Shown here in pieces: positions 56,101 to 62,122 of a stretch of 64,000 nt of DNA; positions within the stretch are counted from its first letter, which is position 1; the number at the start of each line of letters is the position of its first letter. Position numbers and translations under genes: made by a program. The stretch is from positions 3,596,001-3,660,000 of the forward strand of contig OY760517.1 in the NCBI GenBank assembly GCA_963663615.1, written 5' to 3'. The notes below the pieces were generated by a model that was not told where the DNA came from, ran no database searches, and worked only from the letters and a program-made list of their open reading frames with translations. This DNA is from G963663615 sp963663615. GTDB lineage: Bacteria; Bacteroidota; Ignavibacteria; Ignavibacteriales; Melioribacteraceae.

Positions 56101-56369
56101 TAAATGGTGACGGTTTACGTTCGTATTATGAGGGCGGAACTCCTACTACGGTAAGTGGCAGGGTTGAACTAATTACTTATGCATTATGGTCAACAACTTC
56201 TGCACAGACCGAAACTTTCAAAAAATCGTATGAAGTTGCTGCAGCGAGCTACGATAAACTTGAAGCTGATTTGAAGAAGCTTGATAATGAAGTGAAATCA
56301 ATTGAAGCCGAGCTTGATAAGCTTGGTACATCCTATACACCTGGACGTTTTCCAAACTGGAGAAAGTAA
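53109..56369 (+). CDS. secreted Asp-box (BNR/sortilin-like) propeller protein
   Basis: A 1086-residue exported protein. After the signal peptide (MKKLSYSFIILLTFLAAITIAQ) comes a long beta-propeller region rich in Asp-boxes of the form S-x-D/N-x-G-x-x-W: for example KTTNNGISW, KSEDGGKSW, KTTDGGKSW, RSTDYGKTW, RSKDRGASW, VSNDGGKSW, YTNDGGNTW, KTVDGGKSW. At least ten are seen, mostly in the first 700 residues. The C-terminal ~200 residues contain helices. It is of the kind annotated as glycosyl hydrolase or sortilin-like in Bacteroidota, but an enzyme role is not shown. GGGAG precedes the ATG. Confidence 0.87.
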   Translation: MKKLSYSFIILLTFLAAITIAQEKKSVESVKDVSLSGLKFRSIGPAVTGGRVRDIAVNPEDHSEYYIGVGDGSLWKTTNNGISWNPVFDNQGAYAIGAVRIDPQNTNVVWVGTGESSNHNNSGYGDGVYKSEDGGKSWNNVGLKESEHIGGIAIDPKNPNTVYVAAMGPQRRAGGERGIYKTTDGGKSWEHVLNISKYTGCYQVHIDSRYPNIVYAVAHQRMRKLYSAVWGGPESAFYRSTDYGKTWDKMTNGLPSSDIGRSGMTISPADPDVLYAIIEAKTGGGLYRSKDRGASWSKMSSYVSAYAFYFQKIYADPVEVDRLYSMDVFLKVSNDGGKSWENAGEKFKHVDNHCMWIDPDDNRHAVVGCDGGMYQTYDQCKNWDFLGNLPISEIYKVTTDNSKPFYNVYIGTQDNNSLGGPSRTVSSAGIVNADWYFTVSGDGFETQVDWKDPNIVYSQYQYGGLYRYDKKTSEILYIKPQDFADTAYRFDWDAALLISKHDNKTLYMGGHKLLKTTNQGSSWTEISGDLTRGVPKEIMKLMDRSWSKDDLARKGSMAIISSIAESPLDANILYVGSGDGLIHYTNDGGNTWQKSATPDDLPKYSRIHNMVASHHNKLVAYAATQNFLDGDFKPYMLKTVDGGKSWNYINGDLPERGSSYAIAEDHVNKDLLFCGTQFGVFFTNNGGKSWLRMGAGIPKMITMDLEIQKDENDLVVSTFGRGVYILDDYSPLRYMDKETLNKEAYIFPVKDALMFIESNPYGFPGVGFMGSDFYAAENPPVGAVFTYYVKDAHKSLEDIRRDREKELQKENKDVKFPDYNTLRAEGEEPSPFLLFTITDEEGNVVRKIKKGISKGVQRVVWDFRHSVPKPVSLTPFDDSIPWAEPDLGYMAVPGKYYVSLSKFVDGNFTELVAKQPFECKTLNSATIPVEDYASLKVFNKKVHELTRAITAMNAYRGSLDKKISYFKKAFVETAEVQGTLYNRILELELKLDKFNRELNGDGLRSYYEGGTPTTVSGRVELITYALWSTTSAQTETFKKSYEVAAASYDKLEADLKKLDNEVKSIEAELDKLGTSYTPGRFPNWRK

Positions 56370-56389
56370 CCTTTAGTTTTGAAATATAT

Positions 56390-56422
56390 AAAACCTCGGA
56401 GGAGTAAATACCTCCGAGGTTA
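56390..56422. terminator. bidirectional terminator
   Basis: Perfect 11-base stem AACCTCGGAGG / CCTCCGAGGTT (56392-56402, 56411-56421) with an 8-base loop and A/T-rich flanks. It lies between the convergent Asp-box gene and the small gene at 56436. Confidence 0.85.
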
Positions 56423-56435
56423 TTTATAAACTTGT

Positions 56436-56654
56436 TTATTCGTCTTCGTTGTATGAAAGCTCAACTTTTATATGGAAATCGGCACCGCTAAACATTGTAT
56501 ATTTTACTTCGCCGATTGTGCATTTATATTCTTCGCCAACAAGTTCGCTTACAACTTTGGCAATACCCAGTTCAAGTTCACCAACACTTACGCCTTTTAG
56601 CTTGTTGGAAAGTAATTTGTTTACATCGATTGCTTTTTCTTTATTATCTGCCAT
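56436..56654 (-). CDS. small soluble protein of unknown function
   Basis: A 72-residue acidic protein, without membrane helix or cysteine pair, that I do not recognise. It begins ADNKEKAIDVNKLLSNKLKG. ATG 56654, downstream of the phosphomutase gene on the same strand across 60 bases. Coding is likely because of its protein-like composition and clean position between terminators. Confidence 0.6.
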   Translation of the reverse strand: MADNKEKAIDVNKLLSNKLKGVSVGELELGIAKVVSELVGEEYKCTIGEVKYTMFSGADFHIKVELSYNEDE

Positions 56655-56713
56655 AGTTTTATCCCAAAAAGTTTGAGTTTATAGTTTAGACGGAATAAAT
56701 ATTTATTGGTTGC

Positions 56714-58057
56714 TTAACTTCTTATAAAATCAAGCAGCTCATTTGTTTTTTCTTCCATTAGGGCTTTATCGCCTTTTGATTCAACATTTAATCTTATTAA
56801 CGGTTCGGTGTTACTCAATCGAACATTAAATCGCCATGTATCATATTCAACCGAAACACCATCGGTATATTCAACTTTGCCATCCTGGTATTTCGCCTTT
56901 ATTTCTTCAAGCTTAGCCTGAGGATCGTCAAGCGTTGTGTTTATTTCACCGGAGCAAGGATAGTTATCAATCATTTCGCCAACAAGCTCGCTCATAGTTT
57001 TTCCTTCAACACTCATCAGTTCCATGATAAGCACAAATGGAATCATACCACTATCTGAATAATAGTTATCGCGGAAATAATGATGGGCTGACATTTCGCC
57101 ACCGTAAACTGCATTAACTTCACGCATTTTCTGTTTAATAAACGCATGACCGGATTTTGATTGAACGGCTTCACCACCAGCTTCTTTAACTATATCAAGT
57201 GTATTCCAGGTTAAACGCGGATCATGAACAATATTGCCTTTTTCAAGTTTAAGAATCGATTTTGCCAACAAGCCAACAATATAGTAACCTTCAATAAAAT
57301 TGCAATTTTCATCGAAAAAGAAACATCTGTCATAGTCACCATCCCAGGCAACACCAAGATCAGCTTTGTGTTCCTTCATTGCATCGATTGTTGGCTGACG
57401 CTTTTCAGGAAGCAAAGGATTAGGAACGCCGTTAGGAAACGTTGAATCAGGTTCGTTATGAACTTTAACCAGTTCAACCGGCAAATATTTTTCAAGAGCA
57501 TCAATTGCAGGTCCCGCACAACCGTTACCGGCATTAACAACCACTTTAAGAGGTTTAATGTTTTCAGCTTTATAAAAAGTTCTCAATCTCTCAATAAATG
57601 GTTCCATTAGGTCAACTTCTTCGTATTTACCTCTTTCAGCAGCTTTTTCGCCAAGATCATCTTCAATAATCATCTGTTCAATATTACTAAGTCCGGTATC
57701 ATAACCAACCGGAACAGAACCCTTCTTAACAAATTTAAGTCCGTTATATTCCGGTGGGTTGTGGCTTGCAGTAATCATAACGCCACCATCAGCATCCAGA
57801 TAAGGTGTACCAAAATAAATCATTTCGGTACCGCAAAGACCAAGATCAACTACATCGGCACCTGCCTGAACAATACCTTCGGCAAGAGCTGCTGCAATTT
57901 CCTCTGATGATTCTCTAACATCGCGACCAATTACAACTTTTTTACAACCGTGATAGCTAACAAATGCACGACCAACTTTGTAGGCTACTTCGGTATTTAA
58001 TTCCGATGGCACTTTGCCACGTATATCGTAGGCTTTAAAACCGGGTAATCTTGCCAT
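56714..58057 (-). CDS. phosphomannomutase / phosphoglucomutase
   Basis: A 447-residue alpha-D-phosphohexomutase that interconverts mannose or glucose 6- and 1-phosphates, feeding sugar-nucleotide synthesis. Phosphoserine S98 is in ITASHNPPEYNG, the Mg2+ loop is DGDYDRCF, the substrate loop is GGEMSAHHYF, and the phosphate-binding loop RLSNTEPLIRLN is near the end. The GEMSAH form fits the dual PMM/PGM group. ATG 58057. Likely supplies donors for the glycosyltransferases in the window; this is inference. Confidence 0.94.
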   Translation of the reverse strand: MARLPGFKAYDIRGKVPSELNTEVAYKVGRAFVSYHGCKKVVIGRDVRESSEEIAAALAEGIVQAGADVVDLGLCGTEMIYFGTPYLDADGGVMITASHNPPEYNGLKFVKKGSVPVGYDTGLSNIEQMIIEDDLGEKAAERGKYEEVDLMEPFIERLRTFYKAENIKPLKVVVNAGNGCAGPAIDALEKYLPVELVKVHNEPDSTFPNGVPNPLLPEKRQPTIDAMKEHKADLGVAWDGDYDRCFFFDENCNFIEGYYIVGLLAKSILKLEKGNIVHDPRLTWNTLDIVKEAGGEAVQSKSGHAFIKQKMREVNAVYGGEMSAHHYFRDNYYSDSGMIPFVLIMELMSVEGKTMSELVGEMIDNYPCSGEINTTLDDPQAKLEEIKAKYQDGKVEYTDGVSVEYDTWRFNVRLSNTEPLIRLNVESKGDKALMEEKTNELLDFIRS

Positions 58058-58365
58058 TTATTTCTCCAATTTATTTTACTATTAATTCAATATTTATTTC
58101 TACAAAAATAAAAAAACTATTGCATAGTGAATTAATATAATTAAATATTTTAACAATTATTCACCAGGAAGATTATATAAAAGTTATATAGCGGGTTAAT
58201 TTGGCTATTTAACAGCTAAAACCAATTCAATGTTTCTGTAAAAACTTGCCGAAAGTTATATATATTGGATTAACTATCCATAAGAGTATTAGGTGGTTTG
58301 CTACCTTTTTATTGCAAACAGGCTAACTCAAACCTCTAAACGTAGGATTTTATTCCGGAATTTTA
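58058..58365. other. AT-rich intergenic region upstream of arsR
   Basis: No protein-like frame seen on either strand between the divergent phosphomutase and arsR genes. The arsR promoter and operator fill its right end (58366-58412). Confidence 0.5.
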
Positions 58366-58396
58366 TTGACTTCCAATCACAGCATCATTACATTTC
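58366..58396 (+). promoter_or_regulatory. arsR promoter
   Basis: TTG (58366-58368), 20 bases, then TACATTTC (58389-58396), one mismatch from TAnnTTTG. The operator palindrome covers the -7 element, as expected for repression by steric block. Confidence 0.55.
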
Positions 58397-58411
58397 GAAT
58401 ATTAACGAAAT
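58392..58411. promoter_or_regulatory. candidate ArsR operator, copy 1
   Basis: A 20-base imperfect palindrome ATTTCGAATATTAACGAAAT over the arsR -7 element. It shares TTCGAAT (bases 3-9) and CGAAAT (bases 15-20) with copy 2 at 58777-58796. I infer negative autoregulation by ArsR. Confidence 0.6.
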
Positions 58412-58422
58412 GATATTGGCGT

Positions 58423-58770
58423 ATGGAAAATACAACTGACTTATTTAAAGCACTATCCGATAGAAGTAGATTGAGAATATTAAAAGCACTTCAATCAAAA
58501 AGATTATGTGCTTGTGAAATTACACGGCTCCTTAATTTGGCAAACTCAACTGTTTCGCGTCACCTTAAGATTTTGAAGGATACCGGATTTATTGTTGAGA
58601 TAAAGGATGGGAAATGGGTTAATCACCATATTAACCATAAACCGGAAGACCCACGAGTAGCAACAATTCTCTCCTCTCTCGATTTTTGGATTGCCGACGA
58701 GAACCTGATAATTGAGGATAAGAAAGTAATTATTACCCTCGATCGTAATGAGATATGTAAAACGATATAA
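58423..58770 (+). CDS. arsR: ArsR/SmtB-family metalloregulatory repressor
   Basis: A 115-residue winged-helix repressor. The As(III)/soft-metal alpha-3 site is present as LCACE with C29 and C31 (family ELCVCEL), followed by the recognition helix NSTVSRHLKILKDTGFI. Metal binding should release it from the operators at 58392 and 58777. It lies 44 bases before the ArsP-like permease gene, with copy 2 of the operator in that gap, so it probably controls both promoters. Confidence 0.92.
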   Translation: MENTTDLFKALSDRSRLRILKALQSKRLCACEITRLLNLANSTVSRHLKILKDTGFIVEIKDGKWVNHHINHKPEDPRVATILSSLDFWIADENLIIEDKKVIITLDRNEICKTI

Positions 58771-58776
58771 AACTTT

Positions 58777-58796
58777 ACTTCGAATCAGTTCGAAAT
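58777..58796. promoter_or_regulatory. candidate ArsR operator, copy 2
   Basis: ACTTCGAATCAGTTCGAAAT, matching copy 1 at 14 of 20 bases, including both TTCGAAT and CGAAAT. It sits between arsR and the permease gene, 18 bases before the permease ATG. Confidence 0.55.
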
Positions 58797-58814
58797 AATA
58801 AAGAAACGAGACAA

Positions 58815-59834
58815 ATGAAAAATAATAAAATTCTATACATTGCTGTATTACTTACCGTTTGGTTTTTGGTCTATTTTAATCTTGAAGCCATAACAAACCT
58901 GTTTATATACGAACTCCTTGGTTTGCAAAAAGGGACACATCTTACTGAAACTATTTGGTTCTTTACTTTCGAGGTACCCAAGGTGTTTATGTTATTATGC
59001 CTTATTATACTGGTAATTGGTTTCATTCGCACCTACTTCTCGGCAGAAAAAAGCAGGAAATTGCTGGGTGGCAAAAATAAATTTTATGGTAACATACTTG
59101 CAGCAAACCTTGGTATAGTAACTCCCTTCTGCTCATGTTCTGCTATACCGCTGTTTTTAGGGTTTATTGAGGCAGGTGTGCCTCTGGGTGTAACCTTTTC
59201 GTTCCTTATTGCTGCACCAATGATTAACGAAATTGCAGTAGTTCTGTTATTCGGTCTGTTTGGATGGCAAACAACCCTGTTATATGTAGCTACCGGACTC
59301 TTCATTGCTATATTCAGCGGATGGCTAATAGGCAAGCTTAAACTTGAGCACCTTCTTGAAGACTGGGTACAAAATATACAGAAGAAAGAAAATATTGATT
59401 ATACCGAATCAAAAATGTCGTTTAACGAAAGAATTGATGCTGGTATTGAGGCAACAAAAGAAATAGTTGGTAAAATCTGGATATATATTATTCTCGGTAT
59501 TGCAGTAGGTGCCGGGGTTCATGGTTTTGTACCGGAAAACTTCCTTGCCGGGATTATGGGTAAATCTGCCTGGTGGTCTGTTCCACTTGCTGTAATAATG
59601 GGAATTCCAATGTATTCTAATGCTGCAGGAATTGTACCGGTTGTTCAGGCACTAATTGGCAAGGGAGCATCACTTGGTACATCACTCGCATTTATGATGT
59701 CGGTCATTGGTCTGTCACTCCCCGAAATGATAATTCTTAAAAAAGTTTTGAAATTGCCACTAATACTGATCTTTGCCGGTATTGTTGGTTCAGGAATTAT
59801 TCTCGTTGGATTTTTATTTAATTTAATTTACTAA
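58815..59834 (+). CDS. arsP: ArsP-like permease (DUF318/YraQ family)
   Basis: A 339-residue inner-membrane protein with about eight to ten helices. The family motif TPFCSCSAIPL (C106, C108) and a second half-motif (MGIPMYSNAAGIVPVVQAL) are characteristic. ArsP exports trivalent organoarsenicals such as methylarsenite. Under an ArsR-type repressor and with redox partners, soft-metalloid efflux is likely, but the substrate is inferred. Second gene of the operon. Confidence 0.82.
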   Translation: MKNNKILYIAVLLTVWFLVYFNLEAITNLFIYELLGLQKGTHLTETIWFFTFEVPKVFMLLCLIILVIGFIRTYFSAEKSRKLLGGKNKFYGNILAANLGIVTPFCSCSAIPLFLGFIEAGVPLGVTFSFLIAAPMINEIAVVLLFGLFGWQTTLLYVATGLFIAIFSGWLIGKLKLEHLLEDWVQNIQKKENIDYTESKMSFNERIDAGIEATKEIVGKIWIYIILGIAVGAGVHGFVPENFLAGIMGKSAWWSVPLAVIMGIPMYSNAAGIVPVVQALIGKGASLGTSLAFMMSVIGLSLPEMIILKKVLKLPLILIFAGIVGSGIILVGFLFNLIY

Positions 59835-59844
59835 TGGAGTAAAT

Positions 59845-60075
59845 ATGGTTATTAAAGTTTTAGGCACAGGTTGCAAAAAATGTAAAAAACTTGAAGAAAA
59901 AGTTAAAGAAGTTGTAGCAGCAAACAATATTGATGCTGAAGTTATAAAAGTTGAGGATATTCAAAAGATTATGGACTATGGTATTATGATGACACCCGGT
60001 CTTGTAGTTGATGAAGAAGTTGTTTCGGTTGGTGTAATACCCAAAGATGATGAAATACTTAACTGGATTAAATGA
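59845..60075 (+). CDS. small redox-active thioredoxin-like protein
   Basis: A 76-residue thioredoxin-fold protein with CxxC at C10/C13 (GTGCKKCKK) and the cis-Pro loop MMTPGLVVD. It matches the small redox-active disulfide protein family often encoded next to ArsP-type permeases. Cytoplasmic. GGAG ribosome binding site, 10 bases after the permease gene. It may reduce metalloid or protein partners. Confidence 0.85.
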   Translation: MVIKVLGTGCKKCKKLEEKVKEVVAANNIDAEVIKVEDIQKIMDYGIMMTPGLVVDEEVVSVGVIPKDDEILNWIK

Positions 60076-60098
60076 TATTAAAAGTAAAAGGTGATTTA

Positions 60099-60467
60099 AT
60101 GAGCGATAATTGTTGTTGCGGTAATAAAGCTACTACTCTGATATATTCCTGTTCGGGAGCCGCTAATACAGGTTTTCTTGCCGATAGTACAGCCAGAAAA
60201 CTGATGAAGGAAAACAAGGGTAAAATGTGCTGTCTATCTGCAGTTGGTGCCGGTAAATCGGGACATATTCTTTCGGCTAATGCGGCAGACAAAAATATTG
60301 TTATTGATGGTTGTAATGTTAAGTGTGGTAAAACAATTTTTGAAAAACACAAACTTCCATTTGAGCATTTTATTGTTACGGATTTTGGTATAGAGAAAGG
60401 CAAAACTGAAATCACTACAGAAGTGATTGATGATTTTACAGAAAAGATAGCCAAACAAATTGGATAA
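60099..60467 (+). CDS. DGC-domain putative zinc-binding protein
   Basis: A 122-residue protein with the DGC-domain pattern: an N-terminal Cys cluster (NCCCGN), an internal CC (KMCCLSAVGAG) and DGCNVKCG, which names the domain. It probably binds zinc or a similar thiophilic metal. The start ATG 60099 follows AAGGTGATTTA. An ATG at 60072 overlapping the previous gene is in frame but less likely. Function unknown; recurrent in metalloid operons of this type. Confidence 0.82.
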   Translation: MSDNCCCGNKATTLIYSCSGAANTGFLADSTARKLMKENKGKMCCLSAVGAGKSGHILSANAADKNIVIDGCNVKCGKTIFEKHKLPFEHFIVTDFGIEKGKTEITTEVIDDFTEKIAKQIG

Positions 60468-60471
60468 CGAG

Positions 60472-60867
60472 ATGAACTTATTTAAGAACATTATACTTTT
60501 TATTTTAATTTTTACGTTTTCTGTAGTAGCACAAAACAATAACACAAAAGCTAAACAAGTAAAACCTGTAGTTACTTTTATAGAACTTGGCTCGGTTAAT
60601 TGCATTCCATGTAAAAAAATGCAGTCAGTAATGGAGGCAGTTGAAAAAAAATATGGCAGCCAACTTAAAGTAATCTTTTATGATGTTTGGCAAAAAGACC
60701 AAAAAATATATGCACAGAAATATAATGTAAAACTTATCCCAACCCAGGTATTTCTTGATGAAGACGGAAAGGAATTTCATCGCCATGAAGGATACTATCC
60801 GGAGAAAGAGATAGATAAAATATTAACCGGAAAGGGTTTAAAAGTTTTACAGGAATTAAAAAAGTAA
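60472..60867 (+). CDS. periplasmic thioredoxin
   Basis: A 131-residue protein with signal peptide (MNLFKNIILFILIFTFSVVA) and a thioredoxin fold: catalytic C44-IP-C47 in SVNCIPCKKM and the cis-Pro loop LIPTQVFLD. It is a periplasmic reductase or disulfide carrier, most likely reduced by the CcdA-type protein whose ATG overlaps its stop codon by one base. TTG 60460 extends the frame; ATG 60472 is used. Confidence 0.87.
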   Translation: MNLFKNIILFILIFTFSVVAQNNNTKAKQVKPVVTFIELGSVNCIPCKKMQSVMEAVEKKYGSQLKVIFYDVWQKDQKIYAQKYNVKLIPTQVFLDEDGKEFHRHEGYYPEKEIDKILTGKGLKVLQELKK

Positions 60868-61562
60868 TGGGAGGTATTTTTGATATTCTTTATGAATGGA
60901 TGGCAGGTTCATTTCTACTGGCAATGGTTGCTTCTTTCGGATGGGGGGTGTTAAGTATTCTTCTTTCCCCATGCCATTTATCTGGTATTCCGTTAATTGT
61001 TGGTTATATAAGTTCTCAGGAAAAGATTTCAGTCAATGGTTCATTCAAAATATCATTTGTCTTTTCAATTGGAATATTGATTACAATTGCTCTTACAGGT
61101 ATTATAACTGCCTCACTTGGCAGACTAATGGGTGATATTGGTACTACCGGCAATTATATTGTTGCATCAATTTTTTTCCTGATGGGATTATATCTTCTGG
61201 ATATATTTAATTTTACTCCTAATACGTTTGGTTTAACAGACACCAAATTTAAAGGTATAAGGGCGGTGTTAATACTTGGTTTTCTTTTCGGCATTGCCCT
61301 TGGTCCTTGTACTTTTGCATTTATGGCTCCGGTTCTTGGAATAGTTTTACAAACTGCACAAACCAATCTTATTTTGGCAATTCTATTTTTATTGGCTTTT
61401 GCACTTGGACATTGTTTGGTTATTGTATTGGCTGGTGTTATGGCTGGTAAAGTTCAAAAATACCTTACCTGGAACAGTAAAAAAAATGCAATTATTCATA
61501 TAAGGCGTATCTGTGGTATATTGGTTATACTGGGTGGTTTCTACCTTATTTATATCACATGA
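60867..61562 (+). CDS. ccdA: CcdA/DsbD-like transmembrane electron carrier
   Basis: A 231-residue inner-membrane protein with six helices. The two membrane cysteines are in the pseudo-symmetric motifs LSPCHLSGIP (C36) and LGPCTFAFMAP (C148), which pass electrons from cytoplasmic thioredoxin to periplasmic thioredoxins. Last gene of the operon. The start overlaps the stop of the periplasmic thioredoxin gene (TAATG). It completes an electron path: small thioredoxin, CcdA, periplasmic thioredoxin. Confidence 0.88.
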   Translation: MGGIFDILYEWMAGSFLLAMVASFGWGVLSILLSPCHLSGIPLIVGYISSQEKISVNGSFKISFVFSIGILITIALTGIITASLGRLMGDIGTTGNYIVASIFFLMGLYLLDIFNFTPNTFGLTDTKFKGIRAVLILGFLFGIALGPCTFAFMAPVLGIVLQTAQTNLILAILFLLAFALGHCLVIVLAGVMAGKVQKYLTWNSKKNAIIHIRRICGILVILGGFYLIYIT

Positions 61563-61709
61563 TATTATTTACAATTTAAATTTGTTGAATTGCTCCTGTA
61601 GATGTTTGCATAAAAAATATCGCGGATATATTCAATAAATGGCAAAAACGGGACGTTTTTTTGCATAGAATTAAAATAATTAAGGTGTTATATTGTTTTG
61701 GTAATATTT

Positions 61710-62030
61710 ATGGAGGTTAGTATAAAAACTAAATCTACTATTCTTAAAAGCTTCGCCAAATGTAACAACTCAAAGTGCGGAGTATCATTTCTGTTCGACA
61801 CACGCGAGATACTTGGGGAAACTGGAATGTTGTGTCCTTCTTGCAGAAAGAAACTTGATACTCACCATGTGGTTCAATGCTCAAACTGTCAATCTATAAT
61901 AAATTTTATTGAAGCCGAGCCAAGTGAGGAACCGGTTGTTTACAATACAAAAAAATGTTCGCATTGTCATGGTACTGCTGAGGACGAAAGAGAAGTTGTA
62001 CCCTACTTTTTTCCCGATGCGTTTATTTAA
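61710..62030 (+). CDS. zinc-ribbon protein of unknown function
   Basis: A 106-residue cytoplasmic protein with four Cys pairs: CNNSKC, CPSC, CSNC and CSHC. They could make two zinc ribbons, as in nucleic-acid or regulator-binding adaptor proteins. No other motif is recognised. The start ATG 61710 is inside a purine-rich stretch; TTG 61698 is the alternative. The C-terminus ends VPYFFPDAFI. Not obviously part of the ars operon, 147 bases downstream. Confidence 0.65.
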   Translation: MEVSIKTKSTILKSFAKCNNSKCGVSFLFDTREILGETGMLCPSCRKKLDTHHVVQCSNCQSIINFIEAEPSEEPVVYNTKKCSHCHGTAEDEREVVPYFFPDAFI

Positions 62031-62122
62031 TAATTTTTAAGTCGGCTTATAGTCGGCTTTTTTTTTACCTTCCATTTTACTTATTTTTAGTATTCACAAT
62101 TATTATTCTGGCGGATAACACT

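Noticed and set aside
58777..58796. Second TTCGAA pair read as a chance palindrome
   Set aside because: Not dismissed: its register match to copy 1 over both half-sites led me to report it as an operator, though at modest confidence.
62038..62068. GTCGGCT ... GTCGGCT followed by a T run, looking like a terminator of the zinc-ribbon gene
   Set aside because: The two GTCGGCT copies are direct, not inverted, repeats; only a 4-base stem (TAAG/CTTA) can form, so a terminator is not supported.
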